DNA of 63,088 bases from an uncultured Collinsella sp. Lineage in GTDB: Bacteria > Actinomycetota > Coriobacteriia > Coriobacteriales > Coriobacteriaceae. The notes beneath the pieces were generated by a model. That model was not told the origin of the DNA, ran no database searches, and was given only the letters and a program-made list of their open reading frames with translations. Shown in pieces: positions 47,702-56,137 of this stretch. The stretch's first letter is position 1, and the number at the start of each line of letters is the position of its first letter. The stretch is taken from positions 1 through 63,088 of the forward strand of contig CAKUFW010000003.1 of NCBI GenBank assembly GCA_934650975.1, in the 5' to 3' direction. Made by a program: the position numbers and the translations under genes.

Positions 47702-47914
47702 ATGGAGTACCGGTTTGTTCTCGCACATTACTTAGAGGAACAGGGAATGACTCCAGCTGAGCTTGCTCGCGCTATTGGTTCCCCTAGATCGACCGTTTCT
47801 GCCCTTTTGAGCGGAAGGGCAAAAGAGCCAACACTTGGTAAAGCTAAGGCGATAGCGGACGCTCTTGGCGTGTCCCTTGAAGAGATGGCTCGGATGACAT
47901 ACGAGGAGGAATAG
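47702..47914 (+). CDS. XRE-family repressor, lysogeny side
   Basis: 70 residues. MTPAELARAIGSPRSTVSALLSG is the helix-turn-helix, followed by AKAIADALGVSLEEMARMT. It lacks the C-terminal peptidase domain of lambda CI, so induction may differ from RecA-driven self-cleavage. It reads away from the Cro-like gene and in the same direction as the integrase, 2 nt before the next gene's ATG. Confidence 0.82.
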   Translation: MEYRFVLAHYLEEQGMTPAELARAIGSPRSTVSALLSGRAKEPTLGKAKAIADALGVSLEEMARMTYEEE

Positions 47915-47916
47915 GC

Positions 47917-48420
47917 ATGGGACTTCTTGGTGATATGGCTAAAGCCGCTGCGAAGGTCGCTATAAATCAAGTTTCAAACACTGCGCACGAGAAGGTTTCC
48001 GAGATGTTCCCAACAAAGGAGATCGTTCTATCCGGCTCACACGAGCGCGATGTCTACACTTACTACGGCGGGCCATTGAAGGGAATAAGGGTCGGGCAGA
48101 CATTCGATGCTGAGGTCGCTAGGAAGCCTGTCACCCTTGTAAGCGAGTTGACGGGAACAGAATGGAATACTGCCGAACACGGAAACAACGCGCTTATGTA
48201 TAGGGGCAAGCCATTTGGCTCTTTTAGCCCAATGAACAAAAGCATTCGAAAAATGATCCGTATGGGATACCGGGTCAAGATTAGGTGCAAAAACGTTGGA
48301 TGGTACGCGCAGGGGATACCTGAGATTGTTGCCATGATTCCAGATCCAGAAGCTGTGTTCTCTTGGCTTGACGAGTGCGAGAGAAGTGGTGAGGAGGTTC
48401 CGTTCAATGCCAACAGCTAG
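47917..48420 (+). CDS. Lysogeny-module protein of unknown function
   Basis: 167 residues. MGLLGDMAKAAAKVAINQVS begins a helical part, and the body is beta-rich (EIVLSGSHERDVYTYYGGPL) and ends VFSWLDECERSGEE. Base composition is more AT-rich than the neighbours, a sign of a cargo gene. It lies between repressor and integrase, so it is probably expressed from the prophage, where morons such as superinfection exclusion genes often sit. No recognised domain. Confidence 0.62.
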   Translation: MGLLGDMAKAAAKVAINQVSNTAHEKVSEMFPTKEIVLSGSHERDVYTYYGGPLKGIRVGQTFDAEVARKPVTLVSELTGTEWNTAEHGNNALMYRGKPFGSFSPMNKSIRKMIRMGYRVKIRCKNVGWYAQGIPEIVAMIPDPEAVFSWLDECERSGEEVPFNANS

Positions 48421-49852
48421 AACTGCGGTGATATACGCCCGCTTTTCGTGCAATAAGCAGCGCGAGGCCTCTATCGACGACCAGCTGCGCATCTGCCGCC
48501 AGTGGTGCCAGCGCGAGAGGTACGCCATCGTGGCGGAATACTGCGACTATGCCATAAGCGGTCGCACCGACGACCGCCCCGAGTTCCAGCGCATGGTCGC
48601 GAACGCGGGCGAGAGCGACATAGTTCTGGTCTATATGATGGATCGCTTCAGCCGTGGGGAGTACGACGCGCCAATATACAAGCGTGAACTTGCCCAGCAC
48701 GGCGTGAAGCTCGTCTCGGCGCTTGAGCAGATACCTGATTCGCCCGAGGGCATCATCTACGAGAAGCTGCTTGAGGGCCTTGCGGCGTGCGAGTCGAAGA
48801 AGACCGCGATCCGCACGAGGCGCGGCATGGAGGGAAACGCGCTCAAGTGCAAGACCAACGGCGTGCGCGTGTTCGGCTATACCAGCAACGAGGCCGACGA
48901 GTACGTGATCAACGAGGACGAGGCCGCTTTCGTGCGCGAGGCGTTCAAGCGGCGCATAGCAAAGGAGACCACCAACTCGATAGCTCGCGACTTCGCGGCA
49001 CGCGGGGTCAAGACCTCGCAGGGAAACCCGTGCGGCTACTCGATGGTCGAGCGGATGGTGAAGAACCGGAAGTACACGGGGCGCTACGAGTGGGGCGGCG
49101 TTGTCAAAGAGGGCGGCATGCCCGCGATTATCGACGAGGTGACGTTCATGGAGGCACAGGGCATACGCGCGGCCAAGGAGCGCAGCGCGGAGAGCTGGGG
49201 CGACTTCGCCCTTTCCGGCAAGGCGATCTGCGCGGGCTGCGGGCGCAACCTGCAAGGCGTGAGCGGGCGCGGGCGCAAGAACGTGAAATACGAGTACTAC
49301 CGCTGCCATGACGGCTGCGTGAGGCCCGTGAGGCGCGAGGAGCTTGAGGGCGAGATCGTCAAGGCGCTGCGGGCGCTCCTGCAAGACCGCGAGGAGGCCT
49401 TGCGGATAGCCCGCATGGTTGCGGAAAGCTCGGACGGCGCGGAGGTGGCGGCGAGGCGCAAGCAGGCCGCCCAATCGCTCTCAGCAGCCGAGCGCGGCTT
49501 GAAGAACATCCTCAACGCCATCGAGCAGGGCATAATCGCTCCGGGCGCGAAGGAACGCATAGCGGAGCTTGAGCACCAGCGCGACCGCGCCAAGCTCGAC
49601 CTTGAGGCGATCAGGGACGATCAGATAGACCCCGAGCGGCTGGCCGACTTCCTGCAATGCGGCTCCGCCCTGGACGACGCGACGCTGCTGAGGGCGTTCG
49701 TCTACCAGGTGAGCGTGAGCGACGAAGAGTGCATAGTGACGCTGAACTACGACGTGGAAAGCAACGAACCCGCCAGACTTGACGTCCAACGGGTTCGTAC
49801 AAAATGCAAATGGTGCCCCCAGCGGGATTCGAACCCGCGATATCCACCTTGA
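48407..49852 (+). CDS. int: Large serine integrase
   Basis: 481 residues. Catalytic domain begins TAVIYARFSCNKQREASIDDQ by parts, with the nucleophile Ser14 in YARFS. VYMMDRFSRG and the recombinase domain follow. A zinc ribbon (CAGCGRNLQG ... YYRCHDGC, about 275-305) and a coiled coil complete the typical architecture. ATG 48407 has GAGGAGG upstream and overlaps the preceding gene by 14 nt. The last 12 codons (CPQRDSNPRYPP) are the complement of tRNA-Glu, so the native C-terminus would differ in the unintegrated phage. Confidence 0.93.
   Translation: MPTARTAVIYARFSCNKQREASIDDQLRICRQWCQRERYAIVAEYCDYAISGRTDDRPEFQRMVANAGESDIVLVYMMDRFSRGEYDAPIYKRELAQHGVKLVSALEQIPDSPEGIIYEKLLEGLAACESKKTAIRTRRGMEGNALKCKTNGVRVFGYTSNEADEYVINEDEAAFVREAFKRRIAKETTNSIARDFAARGVKTSQGNPCGYSMVERMVKNRKYTGRYEWGGVVKEGGMPAIIDEVTFMEAQGIRAAKERSAESWGDFALSGKAICAGCGRNLQGVSGRGRKNVKYEYYRCHDGCVRPVRREELEGEIVKALRALLQDREEALRIARMVAESSDGAEVAARRKQAAQSLSAAERGLKNILNAIEQGIIAPGAKERIAELEHQRDRAKLDLEAIRDDQIDPERLADFLQCGSALDDATLLRAFVYQVSVSDEECIVTLNYDVESNEPARLDVQRVRTKCKWCPQRDSNPRYPP
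49808..49816. other. attR core, at the 3' end of tRNA-Glu
   Basis: AAATGGTGC, identical to 7381-7389. It covers the CCA end, discriminator and last two acceptor bases of tRNA-Glu, so the tRNA is restored after integration. Confidence 0.75.
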
Positions 49853-49887
49853 AAGGGTGGCGTCCTTGGCCGCTAGACGATGGGGAC
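49811..49887 (-). tRNA. tRNA-Glu (anticodon UUC)
   Basis: Cloverleaf on the minus strand: acceptor GTCCCCA with TGGGGGC, discriminator A and encoded CCA. The anticodon stem is CCACC/GGTGG with loop CTTTCAA, giving anticodon TTC. The T-arm is GCGGG TTCGAAT CCCGC. It serves as prophage attachment site and its native terminator now lies 42 kb away at 7341-7372. Confidence 0.96.
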
Positions 49888-49947
49888 AGCGGGAAAGAGT
49901 ATAGCAGACTTTTTTGCCGGCGCGTATATCGTTGGCAAACTGGAAAA

Positions 49948-49980
49948 CCACCACAAAGGTGCCTGTCCCCTTTGTGGCGG
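49948..49980 (-). terminator. REP-like hairpin, possible terminator of murT-gatD
   Basis: CCACCACAAAGG and CCTTTGTGGCGG pair with one mismatch (49948-49959 with 49969-49980) around a TGCCTGTCC loop; minus-strand TTTTCC follows. The GGGGACAGG motif in the loop region recurs at 57348-57356, suggesting an interspersed repeat. Confidence 0.6.
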
Positions 49981-49987
49981 TGAGGTG

Positions 49988-52165
49988 CTAGGAGAGAAGC
50001 TTCATCGCGGCGTCGTGGGCGGTGTGCTCGTAGGTGTCGTCGAGGGGTTTGAGTGGCAGCAGAGCCATGGCCTGGGCATCGCCGCGGCGCTCGAGGGCGT
50101 GGGCAATCAGCCAGTCGGCGAGTTCGGGGTTCTTGGGTAGCGCTGGTCCGTGCAGGTATGTGCCAATGACGCCCTTGTATATGAGGCCCTCAAAGCTGTC
50201 GTCGCCGTTGTTGCCGGTGCCCGTGACAACGGACGTTCCGAGCGGCGTGGCATCGGCGTCCAAAAGCGTGCGACCGCCGTGGTTCTCGAATCCCACAAAG
50301 GGCTCGGGCGCCAGGTCGGTCTTGACGGCGACGTTGCCGATCAGGCGGTCGGAGCCGCGCACGGTTTCGGCGGCAATGACGCCCAGGCCTTCGATGCGGT
50401 CCTTGCCCATATAGTACGAGCGGCCGAGCAGCTGGTAGCTGCCGCAGATGGCGAGCAGCGAGCCGCCGTCCTCAACGTAGGTCGCGACCTTATCCTTCTG
50501 GGAGAGCAGCTCGTGCGCCACGGCCAGCTGGTCGCGGTCGGCGCCTCCGCCCATCATGACGATATCAGCATCGGCAAGATCGAGCGTCTCGCCCATGCGG
50601 ACCTCGTCCACGCGCACGGGAATGCCGCGCCAGGCGCAACGGCGCTCGAGCGCGATGACGTTGCCGCCATCGCCGTACAGATTGAGGGCATCGGGATACA
50701 GATAGACGATGCGCAGCGGGCGTGAAAGTTCGACCGGCGCGACGTCGGCGGGAAGCGCGCTGCCATCGGCGCGGGTCACGGCGCGTCCGGCAACGGCGTC
50801 AACGCCAGCGCCCTTCAGCCCGTCGAGTTCCTTGACTAGCGGCGGGAAGGCCGTGTAGTTGGCGACGGCGTAGAAGGTGTCGTCGGCGGCCTCGTCTGCC
50901 ACGGTGCCAATTGCCTGTGCGACGTCCGAAATAATGGCGGCGTCGATGCCGGCGTACTTGAGGCGCACCTGCATGTCGTGTGCGCGTGTGCCGCCGGCAA
51001 AGGCGACAAGCCCCGGCGTGTCGGCGATGCGCTCAAAATCGACATCATAGATCCATGAAACATCGTGGCCATCAGCATCGTTGTCATTAAGGAAGAAAGC
51101 GCAGAGCCTGCCGCCAGCTGTCTTAATAGACTGGATCTGGCGGTCGAAGCCCACGGGGTTCTTGGCCAAGTTGGCCTCGACGGTGCGGCCTGCAATGTCC
51201 CAACGACCCATGCGACCTCCTGCAGGCACGTAGGCGTCGAGCGTGGGTTGCAGGTGCGCCGTGTCGACGCCCAACTCGTGGGCGGCAAAAAAGGCGGCAG
51301 CTACGTTGTAAACCATGTACAGGCCGTTGTAGCGCGTGGCGATGTGTGCGGCGGCCGCATTGGGCTCAGCCCCAAAGATCAGGTCAAAGCCATAGCCATC
51401 GCAGCCGAGCTCAACGCCCATCACGCGACGGACGAGCGCGGGGCGAGCCCAGCCGCACGAGGGGCAATGGTAGGCTCCGAGCTGGCCGTATTGCACGTAG
51501 TCGTACTCCAGCGGCGCATTGCACTGCGAGCAAAAACGCGAGTCGCTAATGCGGTCGGACTCGGTGTTGGTGGCGCCGTCGATACCAAAGGCGATGCTCG
51601 CGTTGGGAACGCGCGCGGCAATCGAGGCGCACAGCGGGTCGTCGGCGTTGTAGATGAGCGTCGTTGCCGGCGAGAGCTCCAAAGCATGGGCGATGACATC
51701 TTGGGTATGGTCGATCTCGCCGTAGCGGTCCAGCTGGTCGCGGAACAGGTTGAGTAGCACAAAGTACGTCGGCTTGAGCTTGGGCAGAACGCGCACGGTG
51801 TAGAGCTCGTCGCACTCAAAGACGCCCACGCGCTTGCCGCTGTCGGCGCGCTTGAGTCCGCCACGGGCTTCGAGCAGCGCACCCACCACGCCCGGCTCCA
51901 TGTTGTTGCCGGCGCGGTTGCACACCACGGTGGCGCCGCTGGCGGCAACGGCGTCGGCGATCAGGTTGGAGGTCGTGGTCTTGCCGTTGGTGCCGGTGAT
52001 CACCACGCTGCGGTCGACGAGGCCCGCGAGGTCGCTCAGCAGCTCGGGGTCGATCTTCATGGCGATGCGGCCGGGAAGCACGCCGCCCTGGCGTTTGAGG
52101 ACGGAGCGCAGTCCCCATCGGGCGATATCGCTCGAGGTGCAGGCGAGAGATGAGCGGAGGTTCAT
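49988..52165 (-). CDS. MurT-GatD fusion, lipid II isoglutaminyl synthase
   Basis: Amidates the alpha-carboxyl of D-Glu in lipid II using glutamine. In many Gram-positives this is two proteins; here it is one chain of 725 residues. The MurT part (1 to about 455) has a Mur-ligase P-loop (VITGTNGKTTTSNLI), CDELYTVRVLP, a zinc ribbon (CSQCNAPLEY, CPSCGWARP) and the C-terminal Mur domain. The GatD part (about 485-725) is a class I glutamine amidotransferase: LLAICGSYQLLG with nucleophile Cys and HGPALPKNPELADW with the His. It ends next to a REP-like hairpin. Confidence 0.92.
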   Translation of the reverse strand: MNLRSSLACTSSDIARWGLRSVLKRQGGVLPGRIAMKIDPELLSDLAGLVDRSVVITGTNGKTTTSNLIADAVAASGATVVCNRAGNNMEPGVVGALLEARGGLKRADSGKRVGVFECDELYTVRVLPKLKPTYFVLLNLFRDQLDRYGEIDHTQDVIAHALELSPATTLIYNADDPLCASIAARVPNASIAFGIDGATNTESDRISDSRFCSQCNAPLEYDYVQYGQLGAYHCPSCGWARPALVRRVMGVELGCDGYGFDLIFGAEPNAAAAHIATRYNGLYMVYNVAAAFFAAHELGVDTAHLQPTLDAYVPAGGRMGRWDIAGRTVEANLAKNPVGFDRQIQSIKTAGGRLCAFFLNDNDADGHDVSWIYDVDFERIADTPGLVAFAGGTRAHDMQVRLKYAGIDAAIISDVAQAIGTVADEAADDTFYAVANYTAFPPLVKELDGLKGAGVDAVAGRAVTRADGSALPADVAPVELSRPLRIVYLYPDALNLYGDGGNVIALERRCAWRGIPVRVDEVRMGETLDLADADIVMMGGGADRDQLAVAHELLSQKDKVATYVEDGGSLLAICGSYQLLGRSYYMGKDRIEGLGVIAAETVRGSDRLIGNVAVKTDLAPEPFVGFENHGGRTLLDADATPLGTSVVTGTGNNGDDSFEGLIYKGVIGTYLHGPALPKNPELADWLIAHALERRGDAQAMALLPLKPLDDTYEHTAHDAAMKLLS

Positions 52166-52210
52166 GAAGCCGTTCCTAACGTTAATGGCATGGTCGGGGC
52201 GATCGCGTCG

Positions 52211-53254
52211 CTAAAAGCCGTAGCGGCGCGCAAATTCTTGGGCAAGCTGCGAAACGTCTTCGCAGGCGTTGGCCCAGGGGGCAAAGTCGGGGGTATCCGA
52301 GATAATACCGTCGGCTTCCCAAACCGCCTGGTGCGAGAGGTCCCAGGGATCGCGCGGCTCGGGCCGGCAGGGAAGATACGGCGTCTGGTACATGGGGTTC
52401 AGCAAGAAAAACGCGCCGCCTTCGCAACGGTTGGCAAACTCACGCAGCGCGCGTGTCGCCGGACGCATCTTGTTCGTTTTGAACAGCAGAATCGTGCGGG
52501 CGAGCAGATACCAGGGGGAGTTCTCGAGTGCATCGGCCCCAATCTGCTCCTCGAGCTGGTGGGCCAGGGCAAAAAAGCCGTCCTGGTCTTCCAGGCGGGC
52601 GAGGGCAAGCAGCACGGTGCCGGCGGCTCGGGTGGGATAGCCCTCCGCCTTAAGGACGCGGCGGGCATAGTTGGCGGCAGCCCGATAACGAGCGCTGGCC
52701 ATGCACAGCTGCGAGATTGCCTCGAGCGTGTGGAGCCACCCGATAAGAGCCGGCTCGCTCACGGTGAGGTCGGCCGCCGTGACGCCGTCTGCCAACACGT
52801 TGTTGGCCCAGTAATGCGGGGCCTCCATATCAAACCCGGGCACGCTTTGCTGCAGGTAATCGGCCGTGGTTGCCTCGAGCTTCATCAGGTCGCCCAGGCA
52901 GGCGTCGACGGGCGTGTCCGCCAAAATGATGGCGAGCAACTGGGCATCGACGGCCAGCGCGTCGACGCGGACGATCTTGAGCAGCTCATCGCGCATATCG
53001 TCGAACAGGCGGTTGCGCGTCTGCTCGAACTCCTCGTCGCTGCCCATGTCCTCGATACGGCGAAGCTCATCGAGCAAATGACGATGAACGCCGGCATAGG
53101 ACAGCAGCGCTTGGGCATGCTCGGTCTGCGCATACTTTTGAGGGTTTGCGCTTATGTCGTTATGGACAAGCTCGCGTGCTGCATCGGTGAGCTCGGGGTG
53201 CGACACCAGGTAGGTGCGCTCCAGGTAGGCGGGGATGTAGACGCTCGGATCCAT
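52211..53254 (-). CDS. TPR-like hypothetical protein (second of a pair)
   Basis: 347 residues, all-helical, with repeated pairs resembling TPR units, e.g. AISQLCMASARYRAAANYAR and AAGTVLLALARLEDQDGFFA. It overlaps the upstream gene by one base (stop and start share). No catalytic motif is visible; such pairs are likely scaffold or regulatory proteins. Confidence 0.68.
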   Translation of the reverse strand: MDPSVYIPAYLERTYLVSHPELTDAARELVHNDISANPQKYAQTEHAQALLSYAGVHRHLLDELRRIEDMGSDEEFEQTRNRLFDDMRDELLKIVRVDALAVDAQLLAIILADTPVDACLGDLMKLEATTADYLQQSVPGFDMEAPHYWANNVLADGVTAADLTVSEPALIGWLHTLEAISQLCMASARYRAAANYARRVLKAEGYPTRAAGTVLLALARLEDQDGFFALAHQLEEQIGADALENSPWYLLARTILLFKTNKMRPATRALREFANRCEGGAFFLLNPMYQTPYLPCRPEPRDPWDLSHQAVWEADGIISDTPDFAPWANACEDVSQLAQEFARRYGF

Positions 53255-54330
53255 TAGAGGTCCCCTCCCTTAAACGGCAGCCCCTGCTCGGCCGCGCGCA
53301 GGATGCGCTCGTCGATCTGGGAGCGCACGATGTCGTTGGTGGCGACCCAGGCGGCAAAGCTGGCGTTATCGGGGGCGCCCAGGCCCTCCTGCAGCACCGG
53401 CGTCGCCTCGGACAGGGCAAGAACGAGCTCGTCGGTGGAGCCTGCACCAACGTTGACGCGGGCATAGATGCCATCGGGAAACTCGGTTTGGAAGTAGAGT
53501 GCCTCGGCCGCGTGCGGACACGAGCGCGCGAGGATGCGCAGATAGTGCTCGGCGCCTTCGTAGTCCAGTTCGCGCCAGGCGGCGCTCATTAGCGCAATGA
53601 GCGTCCACGGGTCCAAGTCGCGCTCCGCGTCCTTGGGGCGGCGGCGCAGCGGCGTGTTGGCGAGATAGGGCACGGAGTGGGCAGAGCGAAAACGCTTGAG
53701 CTCCTCGGCAGGGTATTCGAGCTTTGCCATGGCGAGCATTGCGGTGTGGCGGACGCCGGCGGGGTCGTTGGGAGCAAAGTCCAGGCTGCGATTCGCGGCC
53801 TCCAGCGACATACGGTAGCGGCCGCTAATGAGTGCGCGCGATGCCAGGGCGGCAAGCCAGCGCAGATAGGGACGGCGGGTTAGGTCGCCTGCCGCCTCAC
53901 GTTCGTAGGGGTCCTGCGCCGAGGCAATCTTGAGCGCCAGATCGTGCTCCACCTCGTCGCACTTGGACACCAGGTACTGCACGTATTCCTCGTTGGATTC
54001 GGCGGTGAGCGCCGTCAGCATGCGCCGGGCATCCCAATTGGATGGATCGAGCGCGGCGGCCTCGCGAAGCATGTTCTCGGCAGCGGCCTCTTCTTGCTCT
54101 GCCTGGGCGTCGTCGGGGATAAAGGGGATGCGATAGTCGACAGCCTCGACGACCTTGGCGATCAGGTGCCCGGCGCGGTCGCGGTCGTGCACGATGAGCG
54201 GCGCGGGGTTACGGGTGAACTGTTCCATCAGACGCTCTACGGCGGGGCCGTCGGTGAGTGGAATGTTGTCGCGGCGCAGGGCCTCAAGAACGAGGCGATG
54301 GCAATCCTCTTGAATGGGGTCGAATGCCAT
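53254..54330 (-). CDS. TPR-like hypothetical protein (first of a pair)
   Basis: 358 residues from ATG 54330 (AAAGGAGG upstream; the longer frame to 54360 is less likely). Helical with TPR-type spacing: NMLREAAALDPSNWDARRML, ALISGRYRMSLEAANRSLDFAPND and ELDYEGAEHYLRILARSCPHA. Related in structure and probably by duplication to the next gene. Function unknown. Confidence 0.68.
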   Translation of the reverse strand: MAFDPIQEDCHRLVLEALRRDNIPLTDGPAVERLMEQFTRNPAPLIVHDRDRAGHLIAKVVEAVDYRIPFIPDDAQAEQEEAAAENMLREAAALDPSNWDARRMLTALTAESNEEYVQYLVSKCDEVEHDLALKIASAQDPYEREAAGDLTRRPYLRWLAALASRALISGRYRMSLEAANRSLDFAPNDPAGVRHTAMLAMAKLEYPAEELKRFRSAHSVPYLANTPLRRRPKDAERDLDPWTLIALMSAAWRELDYEGAEHYLRILARSCPHAAEALYFQTEFPDGIYARVNVGAGSTDELVLALSEATPVLQEGLGAPDNASFAAWVATNDIVRSQIDERILRAAEQGLPFKGGDL

Positions 54331-54829
54331 GGGGCCTCCTTTGCTGCGGTTAGGGTTCAAATCTCTCTATATAACGTTCTAGTTTACTCGCATGTGGAGC
54401 GCCGAGGACGTCACGCTGCGACATGCACTGTTGCACCACGAAGGCGGCTGTCACACAGGCGTCTGCGCGCTAGCCGAGCAACTGGTATCACGGTGCCGTA
54501 AACGGTCGATTTTGAGCGGCGAACGGCGAGCGTTTTGGAGGCAGGCGGCGGCGGAAATCGCGTCTGGCCATCCTTGATAAAACGTTTGCCCAGCTTGGGA
54601 CAATAAACGCAATGCAAGAGTTTTCTGGGATAGAAAAAACGTTTCATCATTGGTAGCTTTGGATGAATATCTGACCAACCAGAACGGTAAAATAATGCAT
54701 GTCCGAGCGTTGAGACGTTTAGACATCGCGTGTCGCCATCGCCGGCGACGTGCAAACGGTCCTAACGGAGCCAATCGGGTGCTCCGTTATATACGCAAGT
54801 CTAAGAGGGGCTTGTTTAGGAGGCACAGT
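54331..54829 (+). other. 499-bp intergenic region before the alcohol dehydrogenase gene
   Basis: No gene is supported here. A perfect 8-bp hairpin (AACGGAGC at 54764-54771 with GCTCCGTT at 54781-54788) lies 42 nt before the start codon and probably in the leader RNA. A second, shorter stem (GTCGCC with GGCGAC near 54732-54750) precedes it. No known riboswitch was recognised. Confidence 0.4.
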
Positions 54830-56053
54830 ATGGGACGTTTTACCAATCCTCGCGATCTGTACTTTGGTGAGGGCGCTCGCCATGAGGTGAAGAACCTCAA
54901 GGGCAAGAAGGCCATCATCGTTTCTGGTGGCAGCTCTATGCGCCGCGGCGGGTTCTTGCAGGACGTTGAGGCCGACCTTAAGGAAGGCGGTTTCGAGGTC
55001 AAGCTGTTCGAGGGCGTCGAGTCCGATCCGTCCATCGAGACGGTCATGAAGGGCGCCGAGGCCATGCGCGAGTTCGAGCCCGACTGGATTATCGCCATCG
55101 GCGGCGGCTCGCCCATCGATGCCGCTAAGGCCATGTGGGTCTTCTACGAGTATCCCGAGGAGTCCTTCGACAACATCATCCAGCCGTTCAGCTTCCCCGA
55201 GCTGCGTCAGAAGGCTCACTTCTGCGCCATCTCCTCTACCTCCGGTACCGCTACCGAGGTCACTGCCTTCTCCGTCATCACCGACTACGCCAAGGGCATC
55301 AAGTACCCGCTGGCCGACTTCAACATCACCCCGGATGTCGCCATCGTCGACCCCGAGCTCACCTACACCATGCCTGCTAAGCTGTGCGCTCACACCGGCA
55401 TGGATGCTCTGACCCACTGCATGGAGGCCTACGTTTCCACCTTCGCCTCTATGTTCACCGATGCCAACGCCCTGCACGGCATCCGCGAGATCGTCGAGTG
55501 GCTGCCCAAGTCCTATGCTGGCGACCATGAGGCCCGTCAGCACATGCATGAGGCTCAGTGCATCGCCGGCATCGCCTTCTCCTCGGGCCTGCTGGGCATC
55601 GTTCACTCCATGGCTCACAAGACCGGTGCAGCCTTTGAGAACGGCCACATCATCCACGGTGCTGCTAACGCCATGTACCTGGGCAAGGTCATCCAGTGGA
55701 ACTCCAAGGATCCGCGCGCTGCCGAGCGTTACGCTTACGTGGCCAAGGAGATCCTGCACCTTCCCGGCGAGACCAACGAGGAGCTTATCGCTGCGCTCGT
55801 CCAGAAGATTCGCGACCTCAACGACCAGCTCAACATTCCGCAGTCCATCAAGGATTACGCGAATGGTGGCGTGAAGGTCGACGCCGAGAACCCGCAGATG
55901 GTTTCCGAGGAGGAGTTCCTCGCCAAGCTGCCCGAGATCGCCGCGAACGCCGAGACCGACGCCTGCACGCCGGAGAACCCGCGTGAGACCAAGGCTGCCG
56001 ACTTCGAGAAGATCCTCAAGGCCTGCTACTACGACACCGACATCGATTTCTAA
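54830..56053 (+). CDS. Iron-containing alcohol dehydrogenase (butanol dehydrogenase-like)
   Basis: 407 residues. NAD(P)H-linked reduction of aldehydes or ketones in fermentation. Rossmann part has IIAIGGGSPIDAAKAMW, and the iron-binding region shows AHTGMDALTHCMEAY, LGIVHSMAHKTGA and HGAANAMYLGKVI with the His ligands. Start 54830 follows AGGAGGCACAGT; the upstream in-frame ATG at 54650 was rejected. A terminator separates it from the glycerol dehydrogenase gene. Confidence 0.9.
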   Translation: MGRFTNPRDLYFGEGARHEVKNLKGKKAIIVSGGSSMRRGGFLQDVEADLKEGGFEVKLFEGVESDPSIETVMKGAEAMREFEPDWIIAIGGGSPIDAAKAMWVFYEYPEESFDNIIQPFSFPELRQKAHFCAISSTSGTATEVTAFSVITDYAKGIKYPLADFNITPDVAIVDPELTYTMPAKLCAHTGMDALTHCMEAYVSTFASMFTDANALHGIREIVEWLPKSYAGDHEARQHMHEAQCIAGIAFSSGLLGIVHSMAHKTGAAFENGHIIHGAANAMYLGKVIQWNSKDPRAAERYAYVAKEILHLPGETNEELIAALVQKIRDLNDQLNIPQSIKDYANGGVKVDAENPQMVSEEEFLAKLPEIAANAETDACTPENPRETKAADFEKILKACYYDTDIDF

Positions 56054-56075
56054 TCGATTCTTGTTATCGTAACGA

Positions 56076-56117
56076 GGGGCTCCGCACGTATCTGTACGGA
56101 GCCCCCTTTCTTTTTTC
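56076..56117 (+). terminator. Intrinsic terminator after the alcohol dehydrogenase gene
   Basis: GGGGCTCCG and CGGAGCCCC pair perfectly (56076-56084 with 56097-56105), followed by a T-rich tract (CTTTCTTTTTTC). Confidence 0.85.
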
Positions 56118-56137
56118 TTTTAGAGAATGGGATAGTT

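Larger units (their letters stand above)
7381..49816. mobile_element. Prophage of about 42.4 kb in tRNA-Glu, siphovirus type, serine integrase
   Basis: The element is bounded by two direct copies of the 9-bp core AAATGGTGC (7381-7389 and 49808-49816). Between them is a complete phage gene set: integrase and repressor region, replication and recombination genes, terminase, head, tail, receptor-binding protein with a DGR, and lysis. The structural genes show no obvious breaks, while a cytosine methyltransferase is out of frame. Late genes run on the minus strand, and a short plus-strand island starts at 33505. Chromosomal genes resume at tRNA-Glu and murT-gatD on the right and at the tRNA terminator and glnN on the left. 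Confidence 0.95.

Noticed and set aside
49817..49852. The integrase tail PQRDSNPRYPP as a functional motif
   Set aside because: It is the translation of the antisense of tRNA-Glu and occurs wherever such tRNAs are read through.
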